NCBI GenBank assembly: GCA_002786855.1
Contig: PCUU01000026.1
Coordinates: forward strand, 1 to 64,000
Origin: Cytophagales bacterium CG12_big_fil_rev_8_21_14_0_65_40_12
GTDB lineage: Bacteria > Bacteroidota > Bacteroidia > Cytophagales > Cyclobacteriaceae
Reading direction: 5' to 3'
Length of the DNA stretch: 64,000 nucleotides
The number at the start of each line of letters is the position of its first letter. Position 1 is the first letter of the stretch. This document shows positions 46,623 to 55,713 of this stretch, one piece after another. The notes under the pieces were generated by a model, which saw only the letters and a list, made by a program, of their open reading frames with translations, was not told where the DNA came from and made no database searches. The translations under genes were made by a program, and so were the position numbers.

Positions 46623-47765
46623 TTAAACCTGAATGGGAGCAAGAATCTCCGATAGTTTTTCGATGGTGTAATCTATCTCTTCCATAGTCGTAAATCTACC
46701 GAATGAAAAGCGAATTCCTTGGCGAGCGGGGTCAGCTTTGATCCCGGTTAGCACGTGTGAGCCCGTGTTTGCACCGCTGGAGCAAGCACTTCCGCCAGAG
46801 GCGGAAATGCCATTAATATCCATATTGAAGAGCAGCATATCGTTATCTTCATGTGCAGGGAAACTAGCATTCAAAACCGTGTAAAGGGAATGCCCTTCGC
46901 GAATATCACCATTGAATTCAATTCCTGGTACAGAAGCTCTTAACTTCTCGATCATGCTGGATTTTAAACCTTGGATGTGTTTGGTATGTTCGTCCATTTC
47001 GCTGTAAGCGATTTCCAAAGCTTTAGCCAAACCAATAATCCCATACACGTTTTCAGTACCTCCACGGTGGTTTCTTTCTTGGCCGCCTCCTTCAATGAAT
47101 CGACCTATTTTTTTGCTCTTGCACACCCTCAAAAAGCCAATGCCTTTTGGCCCATGAAATTTATGCCCAGCACCAACTATAAAATGACAAGCGAGTTGCT
47201 TTAAGTCGTGCTTAAAATGACCCATGGTTTGAACTGTGTCAGAGTGAAACACGGCATCGTACTCCTGGCAGATCAAGCCAATCCTCTCGATATCATTCAA
47301 TGTGCCAATTTCATTATTGGCATGCATCAGCGACACCATCGATCTGGAATTTGACTTCAACAGTGCATCCAGATGGTCATAATCTAAATGGCCTTGATGG
47401 TCAACATCTACATAGCTGACCTTAATTTTGCCACTTGCTCCCAACTTTTGAGCGGTTTCGAGCACCGCTTTGTGCTCAATTTTAGAGGTGATTATGTGCC
47501 TTAGATCATAAGCCTCAACACTGCAAGTAATCGCAGTATTATCAGCTTCTGTGCCACCAGAGGTAAAGAAAATTTCAGAAGGAACGGTATTCAATAATTC
47601 AGCAACGGTTTTTCTCGCCTTTTCCACCTTGGTCCTAACCTCACGGCCATGGGCATGGGTTGAAGATGGGTTTCCGAACATCTCCAACATCATCGGCTTC
47701 ATCGTTTCAAAAACGGCCGGGTCGAGTGGAGTAGTTGCTGCATTATCAAGGTATACCTTCTTCAT
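46623..47765 (-). CDS. Cysteine desulfurase (IscS/NifS family)
   Basis: A PLP enzyme that takes sulfur from cysteine for Fe-S clusters and thiolated tRNA. It opens with KKVYLDNAATTPLDP. HxxTSxIEHKAV-type sequence binds the cofactor, the Schiff-base lysine is in GAGHKFHGPKG, and the active cysteine is in SGGSACSSG. The track starts at 47789, but those eight extra codons overlap glmM; ATG 47765 (380 aa) is the family start. Without iscU nearby its exact Fe-S or tRNA role is open. Confidence 0.94.
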   Translation of the reverse strand: MKKVYLDNAATTPLDPAVFETMKPMMLEMFGNPSSTHAHGREVRTKVEKARKTVAELLNTVPSEIFFTSGGTEADNTAITCSVEAYDLRHIITSKIEHKAVLETAQKLGASGKIKVSYVDVDHQGHLDYDHLDALLKSNSRSMVSLMHANNEIGTLNDIERIGLICQEYDAVFHSDTVQTMGHFKHDLKQLACHFIVGAGHKFHGPKGIGFLRVCKSKKIGRFIEGGGQERNHRGGTENVYGIIGLAKALEIAYSEMDEHTKHIQGLKSSMIEKLRASVPGIEFNGDIREGHSLYTVLNASFPAHEDNDMLLFNMDINGISASGGSACSSGANTGSHVLTGIKADPARQGIRFSFGRFTTMEEIDYTIEKLSEILAPIQV

Positions 47766-47769
47766 TTTT

Positions 47770-49161
47770 CTAGAGTTTTGAAGAAACAATTTCTTTTATG
47801 TCTGAGATGATTTTATTCGCCAGATGGTCTGCTGTGGCATGAGAATCAGACTCAGAATAAATTCTAATAATAGGTTCGGTATTTGATTTTCGAAGATGCA
47901 CCCATTCCGAACCAAATTCTATTTTTACACCGTCAATTGTATTGATGGGCTGCTTTGCATATTTCTTCTGAATGCCCAACAGCACTTTGTCCACATCAAT
48001 TTCAGGAGAAAGATCAATTTTATTTTTTGAGATATGATAATTCGGGTAGCTCGCTCTTAACTGCGACATCTTCTTTTTAGATTTGGCCAAATGTGTTAAG
48101 AACAGTGCAATACCGACCAGGGCATCGCGACCATAATGAAGTTCTGGATAAATAATACCGCCATTACCTTCACCGCCAATCACCGCATTAGTTTCTTTCA
48201 TTTTGGTGACTACGTTCACTTCACCAACTGCAGCAGCCTCGTATTTACCTCCTCTTTTCTCAGTTACGTCTCTTAGTGCGCGTGTTGAAGAAAGATTCGA
48301 AACCGTATTGCCTTTAACTTGAGACAATACATAATCTGCCACAGCAACAAGTGTATACTCCTCTCCAAAGCAATCTCCATTTTCCGAAATGAGTGCTAAG
48401 CGATCAACATCTGGGTCAACTACAATGCCCACGTCATGAAGCCCTTTTTCCATAATGCCACAAATCTGGCCCAAGTGCTCTGGAAGTGGCTCTGGATTGT
48501 GCGGAAAGTGGCCATTAGGTTCGCAATAAAGTTCTTCAACTTTGGCTACTCCCAAGGCTTTCAACAATGGTGGGAGAGAAATTCCTCCTGTTGAGTTCAC
48601 ACAATCAATCACCACTTTGAATTTTGCAGCTTTAATCGCGTCAGCATCCACCAAAGGCAGTTTCAAAATGGCTTCAATGTGTTTTTGAATATATGAATCG
48701 TCTTTTTTGTACGAACCGAGTGATTTTACTGGGGCGAAATCATAGGCGTCCTTTTTAGCAATTTCCAAAACGGCCAACCCATCTGCTCCACTAATAAATT
48801 CCCCTTTAGCGTTCAAAAGCTTTAAAGCGTTCCACTGTATTGGATTATGACTTGCCGTTAGGATAATTCCACCGCAAGCATTTTCGGCAGGAACAGCCAT
48901 TTCGACTGTAGGGGTAGTGGAAAGACCTAAGTCGATCACATGAATGCCTAAACCCTGAAGTGTAGATGAAACCAATGTCGAAATCATTTCGCCAGAAGGT
49001 CTGGCATCTCGACCAATAATGATAGTATTGCCTTTCGAGTTTTGCTTGGCCCATGTTCCAAAAGCCGCAGCAAACTTAACAACATCAATTGGAGTAAGTG
49101 CTTCGTCCACCTTACCCCCTATTGTTCCTCTTATACCTGAAATTGACTTTATTAACGTCAC
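47770..49161 (-). CDS. glmM: Phosphoglucosamine mutase / phosphohexomutase GlmM
   Basis: It interconverts glucosamine-6-P and glucosamine-1-P for UDP-GlcNAc synthesis. The phosphoserine loop is TASHNPIQWN, the metal-binding loop DPDVDRLAL and the sugar loop GGEGNGG. The C-terminal phosphate-binding RKSNTEPIIRIYSES is present. 463 aa is normal. The Bacteroidota enzyme may also act on mannose phosphates; substrate preference is not settled by sequence. It is followed within 4 bp by the desulfurase gene. Confidence 0.93.
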   Translation of the reverse strand: MTLIKSISGIRGTIGGKVDEALTPIDVVKFAAAFGTWAKQNSKGNTIIIGRDARPSGEMISTLVSSTLQGLGIHVIDLGLSTTPTVEMAVPAENACGGIILTASHNPIQWNALKLLNAKGEFISGADGLAVLEIAKKDAYDFAPVKSLGSYKKDDSYIQKHIEAILKLPLVDADAIKAAKFKVVIDCVNSTGGISLPPLLKALGVAKVEELYCEPNGHFPHNPEPLPEHLGQICGIMEKGLHDVGIVVDPDVDRLALISENGDCFGEEYTLVAVADYVLSQVKGNTVSNLSSTRALRDVTEKRGGKYEAAAVGEVNVVTKMKETNAVIGGEGNGGIIYPELHYGRDALVGIALFLTHLAKSKKKMSQLRASYPNYHISKNKIDLSPEIDVDKVLLGIQKKYAKQPINTIDGVKIEFGSEWVHLRKSNTEPIIRIYSESDSHATADHLANKIISDIKEIVSSKL

Positions 49162-49246
49162 GTAGTTCTGTGTTAGTTACAAGTGCAAATCTAGCAAAAA
49201 CCAAAGACCAGTGTCAGATTTATACGACTTTTGAAAGGAAGAAAAC

Positions 49247-49477
49247 TCATTTGAATTTAGCCATGACCTTGTCTACTTCGTTATCTGGATTCCCGCAAGA
49301 TTCTCCGGCTTTCATGTCTTTGCCACAATAGCCACAACGAACACCTTCTTTGTTGAGAAAGGGGCTTTGCGATGCGCAGGTGCCTTTGAATTCGCCATTT
49401 TTGAGCAGAATAAGTCGCACCGACATGAATACGAAAAATATACCTACAAGCCCTAGAGTCAATAAGAAAGTGGTCAT
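49247..49477 (-). CDS. Small membrane protein with four cysteines (NqrM-like)
   Basis: A 76-aa protein: one membrane helix (residues 3-24), then KGTCASQ, CGYCGK and ESCGN, i.e. four cysteines. NqrM, which matures the Na+-pumping NADH:quinone reductase, has the same order of helix, G-[ST]-C and a later cysteine cluster. The match is by architecture only, and no nqr gene is in the window. Divergent from mazG. Confidence 0.7.
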   Translation of the reverse strand: MTTFLLTLGLVGIFFVFMSVRLILLKNGEFKGTCASQSPFLNKEGVRCGYCGKDMKAGESCGNPDNEVDKVMAKFK

Positions 49478-49564
49478 AGTCGACTAATTTTTTTGCAAAT
49501 TTAAGATAGTTGTCGGTAGAACGCTACCTTTGAATAGTAAGTTTCTTAAAAAGCCTTTATCTGA

Positions 49565-50374
49565 ATGATTCAGCCAACAAAAGACCTCAAAAGAAAGGAA
49601 AAACTCGCGGCATTCGACAGGCTGCTTACCATCATGGACGAATTGAGGCTCAATTGCCCATGGGACAAAAAGCAGACCCTCGAAAGCATTCGTCATTTGA
49701 CCATCGAAGAGACTTATGAACTTTCGGAAGCCATTCTAGAAAACAACCTCGAAGACATCAAAAAAGAAATCGGTGACTTAATGCTCCATTTGGTTTTCTA
49801 TTCCAAAATCGCAGACGAGCAAGGTGCCTTCGATATTGGTGATGCGCTCAATGCCATTAGCGAAAAACTTATTCACCGCCATCCCCATATTTATAGTGAT
49901 GTTGAAGCCGCTGATGAGGAAGCTGTTAAATCCAATTGGGAAAAAATAAAGCTCAAAGAAAAGGGGAATACCTCCGTACTGGGTGGTGTGCCCAAAGGAT
50001 TGCCGGCCATGGTCAAAGCCATTAGAATCCAAGACAAGGCACGTGGAGTTGGTTTTGATTGGGAAAAGAAAGAGCAGGTTTGGGAAAAAGTGGAAGAGGA
50101 AATGCAAGAATTCAAAAATGAATTCAATATTGAAGATGCGAGCGAAATAGACAAAGAAAAGGCCCTAGGAGAATTTGGTGACCTTTTGTTCTCGTTAATC
50201 AATTACTCCCGCTTTATTGACATTGATCCAGAAGAAGCCCTTGAGCGCACAAATCTCAAATTCATAAAACGTTTTCAATATTTGGAATCCGAAGCTAAAA
50301 AGGACGGAAGAAATATAGCTGACATGAATCTTTCAGAAATGGATAAATACTGGGAAAGAGCAAAAAAACTTTAG
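49565..50374 (+). CDS. mazG: Nucleoside triphosphate pyrophosphohydrolase MazG
   Basis: It hydrolyses (d)NTPs to monophosphates, cleaning the nucleotide pool. Two MazG domains are present (N-terminal about residues 20-115, C-terminal about 150-255). The metal-binding EExxE and ExxD are in EETYELSEAI and KKEIGDLMLH, repeated as EFGDLLFSL. The opening LTIMDELRLNCPWDKKQT is typical of the long E. coli type. 269 aa is normal. Followed after 20 bp by a ClC gene. Confidence 0.95.
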   Translation: MIQPTKDLKRKEKLAAFDRLLTIMDELRLNCPWDKKQTLESIRHLTIEETYELSEAILENNLEDIKKEIGDLMLHLVFYSKIADEQGAFDIGDALNAISEKLIHRHPHIYSDVEAADEEAVKSNWEKIKLKEKGNTSVLGGVPKGLPAMVKAIRIQDKARGVGFDWEKKEQVWEKVEEEMQEFKNEFNIEDASEIDKEKALGEFGDLLFSLINYSRFIDIDPEEALERTNLKFIKRFQYLESEAKKDGRNIADMNLSEMDKYWERAKKL

Positions 50375-50394
50375 ACATTTAATGCTCGCCAACT

Positions 50395-52170
50395 ATGAAA
50401 CCAAATAAATTCCTTACTACTTTTTTAATCTGGAGGATTCGGCACGTCAGCACGCGAAACTTCCTGATTGTGATCAGCGGAGTGGTGGGCCTAATTGGTG
50501 GAATCGCAGCAGTAACCCTTAAAAGTACGGTTCATTATATTCAGTATTTGCTTCGCAATTTCAGGTCAGATTTTTCTGACTATTTATACCTTATCTACCC
50601 AGCCATCGGTATCCTCATTACCGCCCTAGTGGCCGACAGGATTCTTAAAGAAAAATTGGGGCATGGAATCACCAATATTCTTTACGCGATATCGAAAAAA
50701 TCGAGTATTCTGGGCCGAACTAAGATGTACAGCAGGATGATTACCTCTGCCATTACCGTGGGGTTTGGTGGCTCAGTAGGTTTGGAAGCTCCAATCGTGG
50801 TTACTGGCTCAGCGATTGGTTCAAATATCGGAAGATGGATGCATCTGAGCTATCGGCAAAGAACTTTAATGATAGGTTGCGGAGCGGCAGCGGCTATTTC
50901 AGGCATATTTAATTCGCCTGTGGCAGGTGTCATTTTTAGTATCGAGGTAATCCTGACGGATGTAACCGTTGCGGCCTTCATTCCGCTGCTCATTGCCTCG
51001 GTAATTGGGGCTTTGGTGTCAATGCTTACCTTAGGTTCAGATGTACTTTTCTCCTTTAACCTTCAAGATCCTTTTGAGGCCTCAGATTTTCCTTTCTACT
51101 TATTGCTAGGTGCATTTTGTGGTCTGGCCTCAGTATATTTTACACGTGTAACCTTATACACCGAAGCTTTGGCCATGAAAGTCAAAAGCAAGACTTGGCG
51201 TGCCCTGCTAGGCGGTCTGGGCTTGGGAGTAATTATTTTTATTTTTCATCCTATTTATGGCGAAGGCTACGATTCCATTACCACAATCCTAAATGGAAAC
51301 CCAGAACAACTTTTGGAAGATAGCTTCCTGTTGAAAGATCTAGACAGCACGCTTTATCTCATTCTTTTTGCATTAGGAGTACTCCTCATAAAACCTGTGG
51401 CCACAGGATTAACAATTGGTGCCGGGGGCAATGGAGGGATTTTCGCGCCCTCGCTATTTATCGGTGCCATCACGGGTTACATCTATTCCCAAAGTGTAAA
51501 TACTTTAGGATTCGGCAAAGAGCTTTCCATCAGCAATTTCACACTTGTGGGAATGTGCGGAGTAATGAGTGGTGTAATGCATGCCCCCCTCACTGCGATA
51601 TTCCTTATTGCGGAGATTACCAGTGGATATACCTTATTCTTACCCTTAATGCTAGTGTCGGCTGTAGCCCTAAGTACTTCTCGTTACTTTGAGCAATACT
51701 CGTTCTACACGGGTAAACTCATCAAAGCAGGCGACCTGATTCAGCATGACAAAGATCGACAGGTGCTTAGTTTGATCAAAATCGAAAAACTCATTGAAAC
51801 CGACCTTCTTACCATTGAGCCAGATAAGAAGCTGGAAGATCTGGTGGCCTTAGTTCGTATGTCTAAAAGAAATATATTTCCCGTTGTAAATACCGAAAAT
51901 GAACTCCAAGGGATCATCACATTAGACGATATCCGCGATATCATGTTCGATCCTAATTCCCAAAAAAGTGTAATTGTGGAAACACTGATGCACAAACCTC
52001 CGGCCACAGTTTCTCCAGAAGATGGAATGGCAGAAGTTATGAATAAATTTGAAAGAACTGGCGCTTGGAACCTTCCCGTAATTTCGGAACAAGGCTATTT
52101 GGGAATCGTTTCCAAATCGAGAATATTCAATGCCTATCGCACCAAACTAAAGCGACAAAATAAAGAGTAA
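50395..52170 (+). CDS. ClC chloride channel/transporter with CBS pair
   Basis: A 591-aa inner-membrane ClC protein. Its selectivity elements are GSVGLEAPIV (near residue 129) and GAGGNGGIFAPSLF (near residue 343). In the first, the gating-Glu position of E. coli ClC (GREGP) keeps an acidic residue. Two C-terminal CBS domains (about residues 465-585) may sense nucleotides. Whether it is a channel or an H+/Cl- exchanger, or carries fluoride, cannot be told from sequence alone. Confidence 0.92.
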   Translation: MKPNKFLTTFLIWRIRHVSTRNFLIVISGVVGLIGGIAAVTLKSTVHYIQYLLRNFRSDFSDYLYLIYPAIGILITALVADRILKEKLGHGITNILYAISKKSSILGRTKMYSRMITSAITVGFGGSVGLEAPIVVTGSAIGSNIGRWMHLSYRQRTLMIGCGAAAAISGIFNSPVAGVIFSIEVILTDVTVAAFIPLLIASVIGALVSMLTLGSDVLFSFNLQDPFEASDFPFYLLLGAFCGLASVYFTRVTLYTEALAMKVKSKTWRALLGGLGLGVIIFIFHPIYGEGYDSITTILNGNPEQLLEDSFLLKDLDSTLYLILFALGVLLIKPVATGLTIGAGGNGGIFAPSLFIGAITGYIYSQSVNTLGFGKELSISNFTLVGMCGVMSGVMHAPLTAIFLIAEITSGYTLFLPLMLVSAVALSTSRYFEQYSFYTGKLIKAGDLIQHDKDRQVLSLIKIEKLIETDLLTIEPDKKLEDLVALVRMSKRNIFPVVNTENELQGIITLDDIRDIMFDPNSQKSVIVETLMHKPPATVSPEDGMAEVMNKFERTGAWNLPVISEQGYLGIVSKSRIFNAYRTKLKRQNKE

Positions 52171-52803
52171 CAAGTGTTTAGCTCAAAGACTGAAATTAGT
52201 ACTTCAATCGTCAATCTAATGGCTGAAAAACCACCTCAGGTTTGCTCAACAATAATTTTTTAAAAACTTATCAACAAAAGCAGAAATATATTTTTTTATT
52301 TCAACCATCTGATTTTAAGGCTATTAAGTTTATTCTCAATAATATTGTGGATAACTTCTTCATTTTGTGGAAAAATAGATTTGACTTTATGCAATCTTCT
52401 TTTTGTCTAAAAAATGACAAACTAACTACTCAAAATAAGCGGCCATTTGCTGCATAAAAAGGCCAAATTCATTTCTCTGAAATTGCATTTTCGTCAGCCA
52501 TAATTGACTCTTGCTAAAATTTAAAGAAATGCACTTGAAAGGCAGCCAATGTTAAGCCAGTATTACGGCCATATGAGCGGTTTAGGCATTTGTAAATCAA
52601 AGCCAAAAATTCGCCTTTGATCACGATTGCTGCAAAATTGACAAACTTAGAATATTTATATTTTTAAAATGCACTCAAAAAATCAGAAATCGAGTCATGT
52701 CGGATACAGAGCGTATTCTTGAACTAGCATAAAGACTATCGTATTTAGCTTGAAATTAAGATCAGAATAACGAACTTCCCCTTTCTACCAATTCCTTCTA
52801 GTT
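52171..52803. other. Gene-free AT-rich region with DnaA-box-like sites
   Basis: No credible gene lies in these 633 bp. TTATCAACA (52268-52276, one mismatch), TGTGGATAA (52346-52354, a perfect DnaA box) and TGTGGAAAA (52366-52374, one mismatch) lie within 107 bp and flank very AT-rich runs (T8 and similar at about 52256 and 52289). That is the look of a replication-initiation or DnaA-titration site. No dnaA or other replication gene is near, so oriC is only one possibility. The rest (about 52400-52803) holds no recognised signal. Confidence 0.35.
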
Positions 52804-53406
52804 ATGAAAATTTTGAAATCTCTTATCCTTCTTCAGGCCCTATACATATTCCTAATGCCTAAAGTTGAAGGTTTAAAAGTGGGTGATATCGCACCAAATT
52901 TCAGTCTAAAGAATGTTGATGGAAAAATGGTTTCACTGGAAACAGGGAGTAATATCAAAGGTTATATTGTCGTCTTCACCTCTAATTCTTGTCCCTATTC
53001 TATTTTGTATGAGGACAGATTAATTGCGCTAAACACCAAGTATGAGAGCCAGGGCTATCCATTAATTGCCATTCAATCCAATAACCCAACTACCACTTCT
53101 GGAGACTCCTTTGAGGAAATGAAGGAAAGAGCAACTCAAAAAGGCTTCAATTTTCCGTATTTGATGGATGCTGATGGTCAAGCTACCGTGAAGGCTTTTG
53201 GAGCAACTAATACACCTCAAGTGTATATTCTAAATAAAGAAGATGCGCGCTTTAAAGTAGCCTATATTGGAGCAATCGATAATAACAGCCGTAATCCGTT
53301 GGATGCTACGAAAAGGTATGTAGAAAATGCTTTGGATCAGCTGTTGGCGGGTCTTCCAGTCGAAACGCCAAATACAAAAGCGATCGGCTGTGTAATTAAG
53401 CACTAA
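52804..53406 (+). CDS. Redoxin/AhpC-TSA family thioredoxin-like protein
   Basis: A 200-aa exported protein (signal peptide ending near VEG). It opens the mature part with GLKVGDIAPNFSLKNVDGKM, the peroxiredoxin/TlpA-like start. Its redox site is NSCPYS, so it has one active-site cysteine and no CXXC. It has the cis-proline loop TNTPQVYI and a late cysteine (IGCVIKH). It may be a 1-Cys or atypical peroxiredoxin; function not proven. It converges on the GH3 gene. Confidence 0.85.
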   Translation: MKILKSLILLQALYIFLMPKVEGLKVGDIAPNFSLKNVDGKMVSLETGSNIKGYIVVFTSNSCPYSILYEDRLIALNTKYESQGYPLIAIQSNNPTTTSGDSFEEMKERATQKGFNFPYLMDADGQATVKAFGATNTPQVYILNKEDARFKVAYIGAIDNNSRNPLDATKRYVENALDQLLAGLPVETPNTKAIGCVIKH

Positions 53407-53408
53407 AC

Positions 53409-53436
53409 CAAGGTAGAAAAGCTACTTCTTACCTTG
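53409..53436. terminator. Possible weak bidirectional stem-loop
   Basis: CAAGGTA/TACCTTG (53409-53415 with 53430-53436) with GAA/TTC inside lies between the convergent redoxin and GH3 genes and covers the GH3 stop codon. There is no T run on either side, so its terminator role is uncertain. Confidence 0.3.
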
Positions 53437-54957
53437 ATTGACAAGCATCATCTCAAGAATGTCGTCTAGGTATTCTCTAGTATTGGAGAGTCTCGGCACT
53501 TTGTTTTGCCCACCAAGTTTGCCTCTCTTCTTCATCCATTCGTAGAAAGTACCCATTGGCGCTTTATTGATAATGGGAGATTGAAGTGCCATATCTTTGT
53601 ATCGTTTGGCATCGTAGTCAGAATTAATTCTTCTAAGGGTCTCATCTAGAATGCGAGCGAAATCATCTATGTTGTCTGGCTCCTTTTCAAATTCTACCAC
53701 CCATTCATGGCTGGCCCTTTCATTATGACTGAAGTATTTTGGGGCAGCTGTAAAATTATTGATCAACGCGCCTGTTCGTTCAGCGGCCTCAGCAATGGCC
53801 CTTTCAGCGTTTTCAACCACCACTTCTTCTCCGAAAGCATTAATGAAGTGTTTTGTTCTTCCTGAAATTTTAATTCTGAACGGATCTACAGAAGTAAACT
53901 GAACGGTATCGCCAATTTTATAGCGCCACAAACCAGCGTTGGTCGATATCAACAATGCATAATTGCCACCTTCTACCACTTCGGCTAAACCCAGTACTTT
54001 AGGCGATTCAGAATGAATTTCGTGGAACGGGATAAACTCATAAAAAATACCGTAATCCAACATTAGCAACATATCATCACGGTTTGGGTCGTCTTGGATC
54101 CCAAAAAATCCTTCGGAGGCATTATAGGTTTCCATATACTGCATCTTATCTGAAGGAATCATTTTCTTGAAAATATTGCGATAAGGGCCAAAGGCCACTG
54201 CGCCATGAAAAAAGACTTCCAGATTTGGCCAAACGTCAAGGATATTATCTGTCTTTTTTAGCTCCATAATTTTCTGGAGCAGAATAATTGTCCAAGTGGG
54301 TACGCCCGATATACTGGTCACGTTTTCTTCCATGGTGGCCTTTGCCATCATATCAATTTTTGATTCCCACTCGTCCATCAGCGCTATTTCCAAGGCTGGC
54401 GTACGCACAAACTTTGTCCAATAAGGCAGGTTAGACATGATGACCGCAGAAACATCACCGTAAAATGACTCGCGGTTAGCATCAAACTGATTCAATTGCT
54501 GGCTGCCACCAATGGTAAGGCCTTTGCCATCAAACATCATCGTTTCTTGATGATTGTTGCAATACAAAGACAGCATGTCCTTTCCACCCTTGAAATGGCA
54601 TTCCTCAAGGGCCTCAAAAGAAACTGGGATGAATTTACTTCTGGCATTGGTGGTTCCTGAAGATTTGGCGAACCATTTGACGTCCGATGGCCAAAGCAGA
54701 TTTTGCTCCCCCATCATATTCCGTTCTATGTACGGGTTGATGTCTTCATAAGAAAAGACGGGGATAATCCTCTTAAATTGCTCTTGATTATTAAGCTCAC
54801 TAAAGGCGTAATTTTTGCCAAATTCCGTATTCTTGGCCGAGGTGACCAAGCGTTTGAATAGCTCATCCTGCACTTCCAAAGGGTATTTCATAAAGAGGTC
54901 GATCTGATGCATCCTCTTTTTCATCACCCAAGTCAATATGGAATTCAGTATGGCCAA
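53422..54957 (-). CDS. GH3 auxin-responsive promoter family protein (acyl-amido synthetase)
   Basis: A 511-aa member of the GH3 branch of adenylate-forming enzymes. The P-loop-like segment FAKSSGTTNARSKFIP (about residues 80-95) and the middle motif EVVEGGNYALLISTNAGLWRY are typical, as is the KISGRTKHFINAFGEEV hinge. Plant GH3 enzymes conjugate hormones to amino acids; bacterial substrates are unknown. It starts one base after the lptB stop (0-bp gap) and is probably co-transcribed. Confidence 0.93.
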   Translation of the reverse strand: MAILNSILTWVMKKRMHQIDLFMKYPLEVQDELFKRLVTSAKNTEFGKNYAFSELNNQEQFKRIIPVFSYEDINPYIERNMMGEQNLLWPSDVKWFAKSSGTTNARSKFIPVSFEALEECHFKGGKDMLSLYCNNHQETMMFDGKGLTIGGSQQLNQFDANRESFYGDVSAVIMSNLPYWTKFVRTPALEIALMDEWESKIDMMAKATMEENVTSISGVPTWTIILLQKIMELKKTDNILDVWPNLEVFFHGAVAFGPYRNIFKKMIPSDKMQYMETYNASEGFFGIQDDPNRDDMLLMLDYGIFYEFIPFHEIHSESPKVLGLAEVVEGGNYALLISTNAGLWRYKIGDTVQFTSVDPFRIKISGRTKHFINAFGEEVVVENAERAIAEAAERTGALINNFTAAPKYFSHNERASHEWVVEFEKEPDNIDDFARILDETLRRINSDYDAKRYKDMALQSPIINKAPMGTFYEWMKKRGKLGGQNKVPRLSNTREYLDDILEMMLVNQGKK

Positions 54958-55692
54958 TTATACTTTGCGTTTGAGCTCAAAATTCCTTCCCAAATATACT
55001 TTTCTTACCTGTTCATCGGCTGCCAATTCTTCGGCCGTACCGGCTTTCAGAAGTTTTCCTTCAAACATAAGATAAGCCCTGTCGGTAATGGAAAGTGTTT
55101 CATTAACATTATGATCGGTGATCAAAATACCAATATTTTTCTTTTTAAGTTTGAAAACAATGGTTTGAATTTCTTCTACCGCAATGGGGTCAACCCCTGC
55201 AAAAGGCTCATCCAATAATACGAATTTTGGATCTACTGAAAGTGCCCTGGCAATTTCTGTTCGCCTTCTTTCTCCACCAGAAAGTACTTGACCTTTGTTC
55301 TTTCTTACATGCGTAAGGCTGAACTCTTCTAGCAGCGATTCCATTTTTTCTTTTTGCTCCTTGCGAGGCAAATCGGTCATTTCGAGAACGGCCATGATGT
55401 TTTCCTCAACGGTAAGTTTTCTGAAAACGCTTGGTTCTTGCGCCAAATACCCGATACCAAGTTGTGCTCTTTTGTACATTGGCAAAGGCGTAATGTTTTC
55501 CTCTTCCAAATAAATGTTGCCTTCATTAGGTTTTATTAAGCCTACAATCATGTAAAAGCTTGTGGTTTTTCCAGCCCCATTAGGGCCGAGCAAACCAACG
55601 ATTTCACCCTGTTCAACATGCAGTGAAACATCGTTGACCACTTTTCTTTTTTTATAAATCTTTATGAGATTATCGGCTCTTAACTTCGTCAT
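54958..55692 (-). CDS. lptB: LPS export ABC transporter ATPase LptB
   Basis: The cytoplasmic ATPase of the Lpt machine that drives LPS from inner to outer membrane. Walker A is [10 protein letters not shown], signature [15 protein letters not shown], Walker [15 protein letters not shown] and the His switch ITDHNV. 244 aa is normal. The [18 protein letters not shown] stretch is typical of LptB. No lptFG gene is adjacent. Followed directly by GH3. Confidence 0.95.
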   Translation of the reverse strand: MTKLRADNLIKIYKKRKVVNDVSLHVEQGEIVGLLGPNGAGKTTSFYMIVGLIKPNEGNIYLEEENITPLPMYKRAQLGIGYLAQEPSVFRKLTVEENIMAVLEMTDLPRKEQKEKMESLLEEFSLTHVRKNKGQVLSGGERRRTEIARALSVDPKFVLLDEPFAGVDPIAVEEIQTIVFKLKKKNIGILITDHNVNETLSITDRAYLMFEGKLLKAGTAEELAADEQVRKVYLGRNFELKRKV

Positions 55693-55713
55693 GGATTGGC
55701 AAAAATATAATAA

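Noticed and set aside
52242-52457. 71-aa ORF in the AT-rich gap
   Set aside because: Composition is Asn/Phe/Lys-rich as expected of AT-rich non-coding DNA, there is no promoter, and no known domain.
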